Source: Panax quinquefolius (lineage: Eukaryota > Streptophyta > Magnoliopsida > Apiales > Araliaceae). Taken from it: 64,000 bases of DNA. The notes beneath the pieces are model-generated. The model was not told the origin of the DNA. It was given only the letters and a program-made list of their open reading frames with translations, and ran no database searches. Below, one piece after another: positions 9,348-20,200 of the stretch; the stretch's first letter is position 1; every line of letters begins with the position of its first letter. Position numbers and translations under genes: made by a program. Where the stretch lies: NCBI GenBank assembly GCA_020205615.1, contig CM035152.1, forward strand, positions 155,605,669 to 155,669,668. Reading direction: 5' to 3'.

Positions 9348-11090
9348 TGTGACGCCCCCAAAATAGGTATACATCACCCATCTTGAGTCGCCAAATACAT
9401 GGTACAAAATTCAAATACAACTTAATAATACAACTGTCGTGTAAAATACGACAAAACATATGCTGTGAGTTTTAATACAAATATTGTCATCTAGACAATA
9501 TCCACACTTTGAGTCCTCATTACATTTATTATCACACTATTTAACAGAATAGTGATGACTACTAATGCTATTATCTGGACCATCACTCCGTTCCCCGACT
9601 AGTCCCTGCTATGTTCTCATTTCCTGAAGAGAACAATGAAAGAAAGGGTGAGCTCAACTAGCCCAGTAAGAAATATTATGACTAAGATAATGCAGAATAA
9701 ATTATCATTAGTCTTCAACAATGTTAAACTGATAAAATATAATAGACATCAAGTTTAACTACAGCGGAACAAGAAATCCATTAAAAGAGTCAAGTAAAGA
9801 ATAAAATCTACTATCTGTTATGATTTAAAAGGTTTTTCATCACTTTTATCGCTGGGACTCAGCTTAATAAATAATCCACATCATCCCTGCACTACGGCCA
9901 AGGATATTCATTAGTATCACAACCACAAATTATCCATACACTACGGGCCGAGGATATTCGTGTATTCATCAATGGTGGTGATCATGCCAACAAGCGTCCA
10001 TCAATGCACTACGGGCCAATGAGGACTTTTACCACATCATTTGTAACATTACTACCATGATTATACCGATTAATCCTCGGTCATAATCATACCAAGTCCA
10101 TCTATGCACTACAGGCCACAGATGACTTTCAACATAATATAAACATGATGATGATGACAATGATATAAGAATTCAATAAAACAAATTCAAGAATTAAATT
10201 ATCCAGGAACTAATAACGCCCAAATTGTCAACATGATACTTTTCAGAGAGTAAAATTCAAGAATGCTCGGAAGAATATTTCCATCAAAAGATACTGGATA
10301 AAACGTAAATATCAAAGATATTCCACTAATTTCATGAAGTATAGAAGTCAAAACTTTAACCAACCGAGTATAATAAAGAATGGAATAACAAAAGAAATCA
10401 CCATGCATGCGGTACTTCGCGATGTAGCAAAGTTATTCCAATGTAATAATAAATAATGAGAATCCAGTCAAAGCGTAAAACGCATGCATGGGATGTTCCA
10501 ACATAATAATAAAAAGCTAACCAGGTCCGATGTAAAACGCACAGACAGGATGTTCCAACAGAATAATAAAGAATGGAATAATCGAAGTTCTCTTCATGAA
10601 TACAAAAGAAATAATACCCCTTACCGTAAAAGAAGAGTATTCTGAATTGTAGGGCAAGGATATTCTTTAAGAAAAGTTGCACTACGCTTAAAGCTTCTTA
10701 AAACTCTATAGAAATACGCTCAAGATTATAGAAGAGAATTTCTCTGAATTTCTGGTGTGATTTTCAATTCTAACTAAGCATCCTATTTATAGGAGAATGG
10801 AAAGATACTATTTGGAAATAATCACGGACGCACAGTGTTAAAAATAAACGAATTCACGGTTCCAACGTATCAGTATTTATTTTCAAGGAGTTGGCCGATG
10901 AGGGAAAACTACACATGCCAAAAGGAAGCCTTGACCAATAAAAAGGAATCTAAATTCATAATCTATCAATAATAATGCTTGAAGAAAAATTGGCCAAAAG
11001 GTCCAAACTTTGAAAAAACATCACAGAATCTGCCAAATAAAGCTAGCATGACATTCTTTAAAAAATAATTGAGGCCCCCCTATCAACCTC

Positions 11091-11154
<64 letters not shown>

Positions 11155-11967
11155 TCCCACCATCTTTTTCTTCTCCTTCATTACCATCCGTGCATCCTTT
11201 CCCCATTTGTCAACTCACATGCACCCACACATGCTTTTATATATATATATATACTGAATAACTTTCTACTGATTATTTTGAAAAAATGGGTAAATGGGGG
11301 TCCATATAATAATATCAAATACTTCATAAAAATCATCTTAATAATTTTAACAACATTTATCATCATTATTATAATTCACAATATTAATCGACCAGGTCGT
11401 TCCCAGGAAAAAGGAGGCTTTCCAATAAGGATTTTCTCCTATTAGTGCGCTTGATTAGGTGACCAAACCTCTCCTCGCGCGAGCTTCTAGACATCGTTAA
11501 TATTGCAAATAATAATATTAATAACTTCGTCGTCTCAATTATTGATTTAATAATATATAAAATATTGACAATAATTGAACAAAACTGAGTGACTTCTCAC
11601 GTAAGCATCAATAATCAATACCGTGTGCTACTATGTAACCACACATATTCCTGTACTTTTAACACTGGGTGTTTCAGCAATTTTTAACGGTAAAACTTTC
11701 GCCGTTATTTTCATAAAATATTTTTGTCATTTTCTCAATCCGACAATAATTCCGATGTGGGGTCCACCAATGATTGCGCCGTTGTACGAATATTCCCTGC
11801 TAAAACGAATATTCCCCGACCAATCAAATATAATACAACAACTTGCATACTTTTCAAAATTTCTAAATATTACCCACAACTATAATATTATATCAATTTA
11901 ATCCATAATATTCAAAAATGATAATTATAGAAAATTCATCTTTATTCATAAAAGTTGGGGTCTTACA
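9348..11967 (-). mobile_element. Solo LTR of element A's own family, same orientation, inside RNase H
   Basis: It starts TGTGACGCCCCC and ends GGGTCTTACA. The perfect 5-bp duplication ACTTT (9343-9347 and 11968-11972) joins host sequence that matches the uninterrupted copy at 39980-39993 of element C. The 2,620 bp carry the CACTACGGGCC array (about 9885-10130), a hairpin array (about 10430-10580) and a CTATTTATAG TATA-like site at 10783-10792. There is no internal region, so it is a solo LTR left by LTR-LTR recombination. Confidence 0.92.
11099..11152. repeat. (TA)n microsatellite in the solo LTR
   Basis: About 27 TA units occur at the position where the sister LTRs carry shorter TA runs (4950, 19433, 36403 and 49019). 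This is therefore a hypervariable site of the LTR family. Confidence 0.95.
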
Positions 11968-11972
11968 ACTTT

Positions 11973-12978
11973 CTCCCCATACAAGTAATGCCTCCAAATT
12001 TTAAGTGCGAAAACAACAGCTGCCAACTCTAGATCATGTGTAGGATAATTCCTCTCATATTCTTTGAGTTGTTGAGAGGCATAGGCTATGACTTTTCCAT
12101 GTTATATGAGAACACATCCTAACCCTTTGCTCAAGCATCACATGTAGATGACAAATTCCTCAAGAGCGGGATGGTATTGTCGAGCAGTCTTTGAAATGAG
12201 TCTCCTCTTGAGTTCTTGAAAACTCTTCTCACATTCCTCGTTCTAAGCAAGAATTTTGTATCTTTCAAAGTTAAATTTGAGTTAATGGAGTAGCGATTCG
12301 AGAAAACCCTTCTACGAATCTCCGATAATAACCACTAAGCCGAGAAAGCTACGATTTACATCACTAATTTAGGTTGCTCCGACTTTGAATAGCTTCAATC
12401 TTTCTTTGGGTCGATAGATATTCCATGACTTGGTACTACGTGCCCGAGGAATGCTACTTCCTCAAGCCGAACTCGCATTTCTTCAACTTGGCATAAAGCT
12501 TATATTCACGAAGCTTTTGAGTATCGACCTCAAGTGTTGCTTCATGATCTTCACGACTTTTGGAATAAATAAGAATGTCATCAATAAAGACAACCACAAA
12601 GTGATCCAAATATTCTTGAATACTCGATTCATCATATCCATGAAGGCAAAGAGGAGCATTAGTCAATCCAAAGGACATGACTAGGAATTCATAATGCCCG
12701 TCATCGAGTTTAAAGCCGTCTTTGGAATGTCATGGTTCTAATCTTCAATTAGTGATATCAGAACGAAGATCAATCTTTGAAAAGAATTTGGCTCCTTTGA
12801 ATCGGGTCGAATAGGTCATCAATACGTGGCAATGGGTACCTATTTTGATGGTGACATGATTCAACTCCCTATAATCAATACAAAGTCGCATACTCCCATC
12901 TTTTTTCTTCACAAATAGAACAGGAGCACCCCAAGGGGATGTACTAGGATGAATGAAACCGATGTCTAACAATTCCTA
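11973..12978 (-). pseudogene. Element A: reverse transcriptase and start of RNase H (broken)
   Basis: Minus-strand frames hold the start of the RT domain ([20 protein letters not shown], then CIDYRELN) at 12972-12745 and its catalytic part ([19 protein letters not shown], the FIDD version of the YxDD motif) at 12678-12454. Frameshifts between the two, and degraded thumb and RNase H regions at 11973-12450, destroy the reading frame. The solo LTR at 9348 splits RNase H from the integrase. Confidence 0.85.
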
Positions 12979-13215
12979 TAGTTGGGTCTTTAACTCCTGA
13001 AGTTCAATAGAGCCATTCGATATGGGGTTTTGGAAATAGTTTTTTGTCTGGGGTTCAAGGTCGATACAAAATTCAATTTCAAGCTCGGGGTAGGCTGGGA
13101 AGTTCTTCAGAGAATACGTCAGAAATTTATTAACAATAGAGATATCATTCAAAAGCGGCGTATTTTTTGTTTAAATCTGCGGTGACATGAGCTAAGAAAG
13201 CTTGACATCTATTTT

Positions 13216-13500
13216 TCAATAAATGAATAGCTTTATGGCTTGAGATGTGATGATTGATTTTAATGGTTTGGTAGCTTGAATTAGCATAATAGGTTGGTTA
13301 GGAATATGAAAGCTAACAACCTTACGAAAACAATCAATTTTTGCATGATGAGTAGTTAACCAATCAATCCCTAGAATCACATCAAATACAAGTATTTTCA
13401 AAGAAATAAGATCGACAGGTAATGTGAGGGTACCGATTTGAACCAAACAAGACTTATAAACAGTGGATGTAATGAAGGTTTCTCCCAATGGAGTTTCAAC
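13216..13500 (-). pseudogene. Element A: retroviral-type aspartic protease, C-terminal half
   Basis: The minus-strand frame reads LPVDLISLKILVFDVILGIDWL, then TTHHAKIDC, the conserved second half of the plant retroelement protease. The catalytic DTGSTHSF lies at about 15376-15397, separated from this half by the inserted solo LTR at 13507-15311. Confidence 0.75.
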
Positions 13501-13506
13501 AGATTA

Positions 13507-15311
13507 TATAAGACCCCGAATTTTATTAAATAAAAGTATTCAATTTTTCTTATAATTATTATTCAGTAAATGGTTAAATTGATAAAAAGTTAAAGTTAAG
13601 GGTGATATATGTAACGTTTAAAAAATACGCAAGTGGTTATAAATTACTCATTGTTGTCGGGGAATATTCATTTGGTCGTGGAATATTCTTGTTGTTAAAG
13701 GTATATTAAATGCATTTACGCAAGAAACCATTTATGGGCCCCATAATGTATAATTTATGGTGGGGAATATTAAATACGATGGGCGCAACTATTTGTGGAA
13801 TATTCGTACGATGGCGCAACCATTTGTGGGTAGATTATTGGTATGATCGTGACTATGAGTTCTCTTTGGCCAGTAGTGCAAAGTTGAATTATTGACTGAT
13901 ATGATCATGACCATTGAATTTATAATTGAATATCTTTAGCTTAAATGTAAAGGTGAATTGATCAACATGGTTATAATTATGGTTTATATAAATACTGAAA
14001 TGATTATATATTTCTTTGAGATATTAATATCTTTGGCCCGTAGTGCAAAGATGTCCTGTTGTTGAATATCTTTGGCCTGTAGTGCAAAGATGAACTGTTG
14101 ATGAATATCTTTGGCCCGTAGTACAAAGATGAATTTATTAGTATGATTATGAACAGGAACTATGATTTGGTATAACCATGATCTTAGAAATTTCAGGTAA
14201 AGACAGGTGATGAAAATTATCTTCGTCCTAGATGAGAAAAAGAATTTAGAACCACAAATATGATTATGAGTTATTCATATGATTGTGGACAGGAACTGTT
14301 GATTAATGTTACAGGGATAAAACATTGTTGGTGGACTTTTAACATAGAGAAGATAATAGACATTATGGTCTATTTGACTCTTCTAATGGATTGCTTGTTC
14401 CGCTGTAACTATGGTTGAAAAGTTTTATCATCTACCATATGTTCTAAATCTCTGATTCATTACTGATGAAGGCTATTGATAAATTATTTATCTTAGTCAT
14501 GATATTCTTTATTAGGCTAGTTCAGGTTTCACCCTTTTGCTTCACAATTCCTTTCGTGTAACAAGAGTGTAAATTTGGGTCGAGCTGGGATAAGGGGAAT
14601 AGAGCGGTGGTCTATAGGTCATTGAGGTTCTCCCTAAATAGTATGAAAATAATTTTATTGAGAACTTTAGATAAGTGTGTCGTATTGTATACGTCATTTG
14701 ATAATTAATTTTGGTGAACCGAATAGGGTGAGGCGAACCCAACTTTGGAAGGGTGTTTTGTCATTATCATACAAGATGTCTAATGACATACAACCTCGTG
14801 TTATCATAAGACATGGTTGTGCACATCCACTTGCTAAATATATCTACGAGCACTACCTATATGATCTCGGAGTTTGGTTGAAACATAACGTTCAATTGCA
14901 GACGGTGGAGATAGTTATATGTCAAGAGAAGACTCACCATTGGAAGGAACATGATAGTAATCTTCTCATTTTTCTTTGGAGTCTATTGGATCAACCAAGG
15001 ATAATTCTTTGGACATATGATATCTATCATAACCTAGACGCATGGCCTCCCATGTACGAAGGTTTCCTTGAGCACTTCCCAAAGATTTTAATTTCTAAAA
15101 TAGTTATTAACTGTACCTTTATGTAATGTATCAATGTGAGGTGTTGTCTATAGTTGGGACATGAGTCATAGTTGGTATTCAAACTCACAGTATATGTGTT
15201 GTTGTATTTTGCATGACAATTATAGTAATAAAGTTGTAGTTTTTTTTTGTACCATGTATTTGGCGACTCAGAATGGGTTGGATAGATTGGACCTATTTTG
15301 GGGGCGTCACA
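13507..15311 (+). mobile_element. Inverted solo LTR of a related subfamily inside the protease region
   Basis: It begins TATAAGACCCCG (the TGTAAGACCCC start with one change) and ends GGGGGCGTCACA. The target duplications GATTA (13502-13506) and GATAA (15312-15316) differ by one base. Element C has the same protease site without the insertion (about 41510). Four copies of the TCTTTGGCC(C)GTAGTGCAAAGATG motif fill 14030-14130. It is opposite in orientation to element A. Unlike the other LTRs it holds about 470 bp with a long ORF (next entry). Confidence 0.85.
14677..15126 (+). CDS. Unrecognised 149-codon ORF carried within an LTR
   Basis: This is the longest ORF in any LTR of the window. From codon 34 it has a protein-like composition rich in W, H, Y and charged residues: MSNDIQPRVIIRHGCAHPLA, later LKHNVQLQTVEIVI, and AWPPMYEGFLEHFPK. 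The corresponding part of sister LTRs contains no such sequence, so it looks like an acquired segment of about 14670-15140. I do not recognise the family. It may be a fragment of a host exon. No promoter is evident, although the LTR promoter would transcribe it in the sense direction. Confidence 0.4.
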   Translation: MSYCIRHLIINFGEPNRVRRTQLWKGVLSLSYKMSNDIQPRVIIRHGCAHPLAKYIYEHYLYDLGVWLKHNVQLQTVEIVICQEKTHHWKEHDSNLLIFLWSLLDQPRIILWTYDIYHNLDAWPPMYEGFLEHFPKILISKIVINCTFM

Positions 15312-15470
15312 GATAAGTCAAAGTCCAATTTCTATGGAGTCAAATTTAAACGTTGAGCGCAAGTAGGAGAAATAAAAGAATGGGTAGAACCGGTATCAAA
15401 TAAGGTATATACTTGCCAGAGTTTATGATAAGTTTTACCCGTGATGACCTCGTTCGGGTTCCTTACTTTT
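15312..15470 (-). pseudogene. Element A: protease active-site segment
   Basis: The minus strand reads VYTLFDTGSTHSFISPTCAQ, the catalytic aspartate loop of a retroelement protease. A stop follows soon after LNLTP. The rest of the domain lies at 13216-13500, beyond the inserted LTR. Confidence 0.8.
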
Positions 15471-16316
15471 GGGAGGTCACGACAAATGCTCTCCCTTGAA
15501 CTCTACGGTTTTGTCTTATCTCTGGGACTGACCTTTGATGCCTCCATCCCGGTGGACTTGTCTTGTGTAACACGACAAAATCGGGCCAGTGACCTCTCTT
15601 CCACAATTGTAACATGCTTTGGATGACATCGCGCAGTTTGGACTGATATGTCCCTCTCCTCCACATTTGAAGCATATGATAGGTTGTCGTTCTCCTTCCT
15701 TAACGACAGGTGCTGATGTTGACGTCTTTCCATCATTGTTGAATCTCCTCTTCTTGAAATGTCCATTCTTATTGTTTTGGCCATGATTACCACCGAAGTG
15801 GTTACCATTTCTGGCATGTTAATTCCCTTCATGCTTATTATCACCACTTCGATGACTGTTATTACTGGTATTATCATTTTGTCTTCTCTGGGACATCCTT
15901 TGGCATCATTATCCCAACTGGACTTAACTTCACTACATGATAAAATCGAGCTAGGTGACCTTCTCTTCCGCAATTAAAACACGCTTTGGATTGCTGCGTA
16001 CAGTTTGGATGGATATGTCCCTCCTGTCCGCATTTGAAACATACGACCGGTGGTAGTTCTCCTTCCTTAACAATAGGTACTGGTTCTGACGTCTTTCCAT
16101 CATCGTTAAATCTTCTCTTCCTAAAATTTCCACTCCTATTATCTTGGCCATGATTACCACCGAAGTGGTTACCATTTTTGGCCTGTTGATTCCCTCCACG
16201 CTTGTTGTCACCGCTTCGATGACTGCTTTCACTGGTATTATCATTTTGCCGGTTGCTCTCTTTTGGTTGGGTTGACTCATTATCGTGCTCCAATAACTGA
16301 GTCCTATTAACAACAT
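15463..16316 (-). pseudogene. Element A: gag C-terminus with duplicated zinc-knuckle block
   Basis: The upstream block (frame 16293-15874) encodes CFKCGQEGHIHPNCTQQS and CFNCGREGHLARF, two CCHC nucleocapsid knuckles; the last Cys of the second is replaced by Tyr. A second block about 367 bp further along (roughly 15515-15880) repeats the same region, including NHFGGNHG-type and knuckle sequences, in a damaged frame. The related element C has one block only, so this is a tandem duplication private to A. The knuckles would package the element's RNA. Confidence 0.8.
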
Positions 16317-16456
16317 CTAAATAAACACAGTTTATGAGAGATAAGATATTGACGTATCTCGAGTTTCAAACCTCTTAGAAATATTCGCGTCATTCTCTCC
16401 TCATTATCAACCAAATGAGACGCAAATCGGGACAACTCGGCAAACTTGGCTTCGTA

Positions 16457-17038
16457 CTACGATACGGTCATGTTGTTTTGCTCCAGCTTGATGAACTCTA
16501 CCTCTTTCATGTGACGAATACTTTCGAGAAAGTACTTGTCGTTGAACAGTTCTTGGAACTTCTCCCAAGACATCTTCAGTGCGGCAGGTTGAGTACACTT
16601 TACAGATTCCCACCAGTAATCTGCCTCTACCCGTAATATGAAGGTGGCAAAGGGAACCTTTTGCTCTTTGGAGCATCCCAAGACATCAAATATCTTGTTG
16701 ATCTGCTTTATCCAAGTCTCCACCTTAAGTGGTTTTGGCTCTCCAAAAAACTCCGGTGGTCCCAGTTCCTTGAACTGCTTAGTGGTGACTGTCTGAGAGT
16801 TGCCAGTGTTTCCACCTGCATTTTGGACAGGAGCCGTTCTTGCCTGATGTTGCATGAATTGCATAAAGCCTCTGAACATTCCATCGTTCATCATAAGGTC
16901 CGTGTTGTTGTTTACCTGAGTATTGTCGCCTTCCTGATGCACATTATCTTGATTATTGAACTGTGGAGAGTCAACGGTCTCCTGTGCTCCATTGATGTTC
17001 TCAACATTCTCGGATGTCATTTTCAAATACTGCCACAA
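16457..17038 (-). pseudogene. Element A: gag, capsid-like N-terminal part
   Basis: A 193-codon minus-strand frame begins MWQYLKMTSENVENINGAQE. It contains ELGPPEFFGEPKPLKVETW, then IFDVLGC, then FILRVEADYWWES, the retrotransposon gag (capsid) domain signature. It is 88-90 percent similar by eye to the gag piece of element B at 45615-46164. It ends where a stop separates it from the knuckle region, so the polyprotein is not continuous. Confidence 0.85.
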
Positions 17039-17193
17039 AACAAGGGTTAATTAACATATCACATATTATCCCTATACTCTAACCGACCAATTAAATACCA
17101 AATAAACTTAGGTAGGTCATACTAGCGAAGGAATTCCACATCTCTCCCCTCCTAGTTCTTGTCTCACATCTTAGCTTGAGGATCATATCCCTA

Positions 17194-17207
17194 AGCTTTA
17201 ATACTAA
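17194..17207 (-). promoter_or_regulatory. Primer-binding site of element A (tRNA-Met type, decayed)
   Basis: Just inside the 5' LTR the minus strand reads TTAGTATTAAAGCTT. Element B at the same position reads TTGGTATCAAAGCTT, close to TGGTATCAGAGC, the usual plant initiator tRNA-Met primer site. Confidence 0.65.
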
Positions 17208-17210
17208 TCA

Positions 17211-20200
17211 TGGCGCCCCCAAAATAGGTATACATCACCCATCTTGAGGTGCCAAATACATGGATGCAGAATACAAATACAATCTTAAATATACAACATG
17301 AGCTGTGAGTTTTAATACAAATATTGTCTTCTATACAATATTAAAACTCAAAATTAGTCCTCAATACATTTATTAACACATTATTTCATAGAATAGTGAG
17401 GACTACTAATGTTTATCGGACCGACCGCCACTCAGTTCCCCGACTAGTCCATGCTACGTTCTCATTTCCTGAAGAGAACAATGAAAGTAAAAGGGTGAGC
17501 TCAACTAGCCCAGTAAGAAATATTATGACTAAGATAATGCAGAATAAATTATCATTAGCCTTCAACAATGTTAAACTGATAAAATAAAATAGACATCAAG
17601 TTTAACTGCAGCGGAACAAACAATTCATTAAAAGAGTCAAGTAGAGAATAAAATCTACTATCTTTTATGATTTAAAAAGGTATCGCTGAGACTCAACTTA
17701 ATAAATAAACAACATCATCCCTGCACTACGGCCAATGATATTCATTAGTATCACAACCACAAATTATCCATGCACTACAGGCCAAGGATATTCGTGTATT
17801 CATCAATGGTCATGATCATGCCAACAACTGTCCATCAATGCACTACGGGCCAATGAGGACTTTTACCACATCACTTGTAAAATTACGGTCATGATTATAC
17901 CGAATAATCCCTGATCATAATCATACCAAGTCCATCTATATACAACAGGCCACAGATGACTTTCAACATAATATAAGCATGAGGATGATGACAATGATAT
18001 AAGAATCCAATAAAACAAGTTCAAGAATTAATTTATCCAGAATTCAATAACGTCCAAATTGTCAACATGATAACGCTTTTATAGAGTAAAATTCAAGAAT
18101 GCTCGGAAGAATATTTCCATGAAAAGATCTTTGGATGAAGCGCAAATATCAAGGATATTCCACTAATTTCATGGAGTATAGAAGTCAAAACTTTAATCAA
18201 TCGAGTATAATAGAATATATGAAGCTATGAATGGATTTTTGCTCGCCGTGCGGTAATCCACGATATCTGAGATCATTTTCACAATTTAAAAAGGAATGAA
18301 TATAGAGGATCATTCACCATGCATGTGGTAATCCACATAGACAGGTTATTCCAATAGAATAATAAAGAATGGAATAACAAAAGGATTTACCGTGCGCATG
18401 CGATAGGATCGCATGCATACGAGTTATTCTCAATGAATAATTAAGAATGGAACTAGGTCATGCGCAGAACGCACGCATGTGATATTCTCGGCGAATAATA
18501 AAGAACGGAACCAGTCGAAGTAAATTGCACCAAGCGTGGATATTCCAATGAGAATAATAAAGAATGGAATAACAGCGAAATCACCATGCATGCGATAATC
18601 GCTTGCAGAAAAGTTATTCCAATGAATAATAATTAATGGAACTGTGTCAAAGCGAAGGCGCAGACCAAACAAGATATTCCAATGAATAATAAAGAAAATA
18701 AAAATGAAGAATTTCACCACGTGTATGCGTTACTTCAGCATATACTGAGTTATTTCAACATAATAATAAAGAATGGAATAATGTAAGAATTTTACCAAGT
18801 ATAGGGTAGCCCACGTATAAAAGTTATTCCAACAGAATAATAAAGAATGGAATAACGAAGTTCTCTTCATGAATACGAAGAAATAATAACCCCTACCTAG
18901 TAAAAAGAAGAGTATTCCAATTTGGTAGAGGCGAGGATATTCTTGAAGAAAACTTGCACTCACGCTCAAAGCTTCTTAAAACTCTAAAGAAATACGCTTC
19001 AAGATTATGAAGAATTCTACGAACTTACGGTGTAGTTTTCAATTCTAACCAAAGCATCCTATTTATAGGAAAATAGAAAGGATACTATGTCGCACTATGC
19101 GATAAAATATAATATATTCTATTTATAATTAAATAAAACAAAACTTTATAAAAAGTATTACATTTTATATAAAAAATTTACTATGTAAACACTATACAAA
19201 CACTACATAATAAAATATAATATATTCTAATTATTGTATAATTAAACAAATAGCTTTATAAAAGTTTTCATTTTATATAAAAAGATTTTACTATGCAAAA
19301 TACTACGATAATAGAATATAATATATTCTAATTATTATCTAATAAAACAAATAACTTTATAAAAGTATTACATTTTTTATATAAAAAGCTTTTCTATTTT
19401 ATTACATTAATAATACTAATAAAATAAAATTTATATATATATATATATATATATAAACTTTCGTGACTTCATAAAAAGACACCTCAATATATCTAACAAC
19501 ATTTATCATTATTATTATAATTCACAATATTAATCGACCAGGTCGTTCCCAGGACAGAGGAGGCTTTACAATAAGGATTTCTCCCTATTGACGCGCAATT
19601 AGGTGACCAAACCTCTCCTTGGCAGAACTTCTAGACATCGTTAATATTGCAAATAATAATATTAATAACTCTGTCATCTCAATTATTGATTTTATAATAT
19701 GTAAAAATATCGACAATAATTGAATCAAATAACGTGAGATACTATACAACAATTACTAAAGCAATAATTGAACAAAACTGAGTGACTTCTCACGTAAGCA
19801 TCAATAATCAATACCGTGTGCTACTATGCAACCACGCTTATTACTGTACTTTTACTACCAAGTAGTTCAACAGTTTTAACTGTAAAACTTCCGTCGTTAT
19901 TTTCATAAAAATATTTTTATCGTTTTCTCAATCCGACAATAATTCCTTTGTGGGGTCCACCAATGATTGTGCCTGTGAGACCCCAGATTTTATGAATAAA
20001 TATTTAATTTTCTCGAAATATTTTTTTGAATATTATGGTGTGGATTTAATATAATGTTATAGTTGTGAGTAATATTTATAAATTTTGCAAAGTATGCAAG
20101 TTGTTATATTTTATTCGATTGGTCGGGGAATATTCTTTGTGTCGGGGAATATTAAATACGATGGCACAATCATTAGTGGACCCTATTAACGGAATTATTG

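Noticed and set aside
9885..10130. Regularly spaced CACTACGGGCC motifs considered as a CRISPR array
   Set aside because: Spacing is irregular and the motif is short and degenerate. It recurs in every LTR of a plant retroelement family. There are no cas genes and the genome is eukaryotic.
10398..10682. ORFs with repeated YSILYY- and LLFCWN-type peptides in the LTRs
   Set aside because: They are translations of the hairpin minisatellite (GAATAATAAAGAATGGAATA) and have no independent coding support. Similar cases occur at 3743, 18430, 35082 and 47816.
16415..17050. Plus-strand ORFs opposite gag (16415-16636 and 16661-17050), and 45637-46176 opposite B's gag
   Set aside because: They are antisense shadows of the gag frame, which has clear domain signatures on the minus strand.
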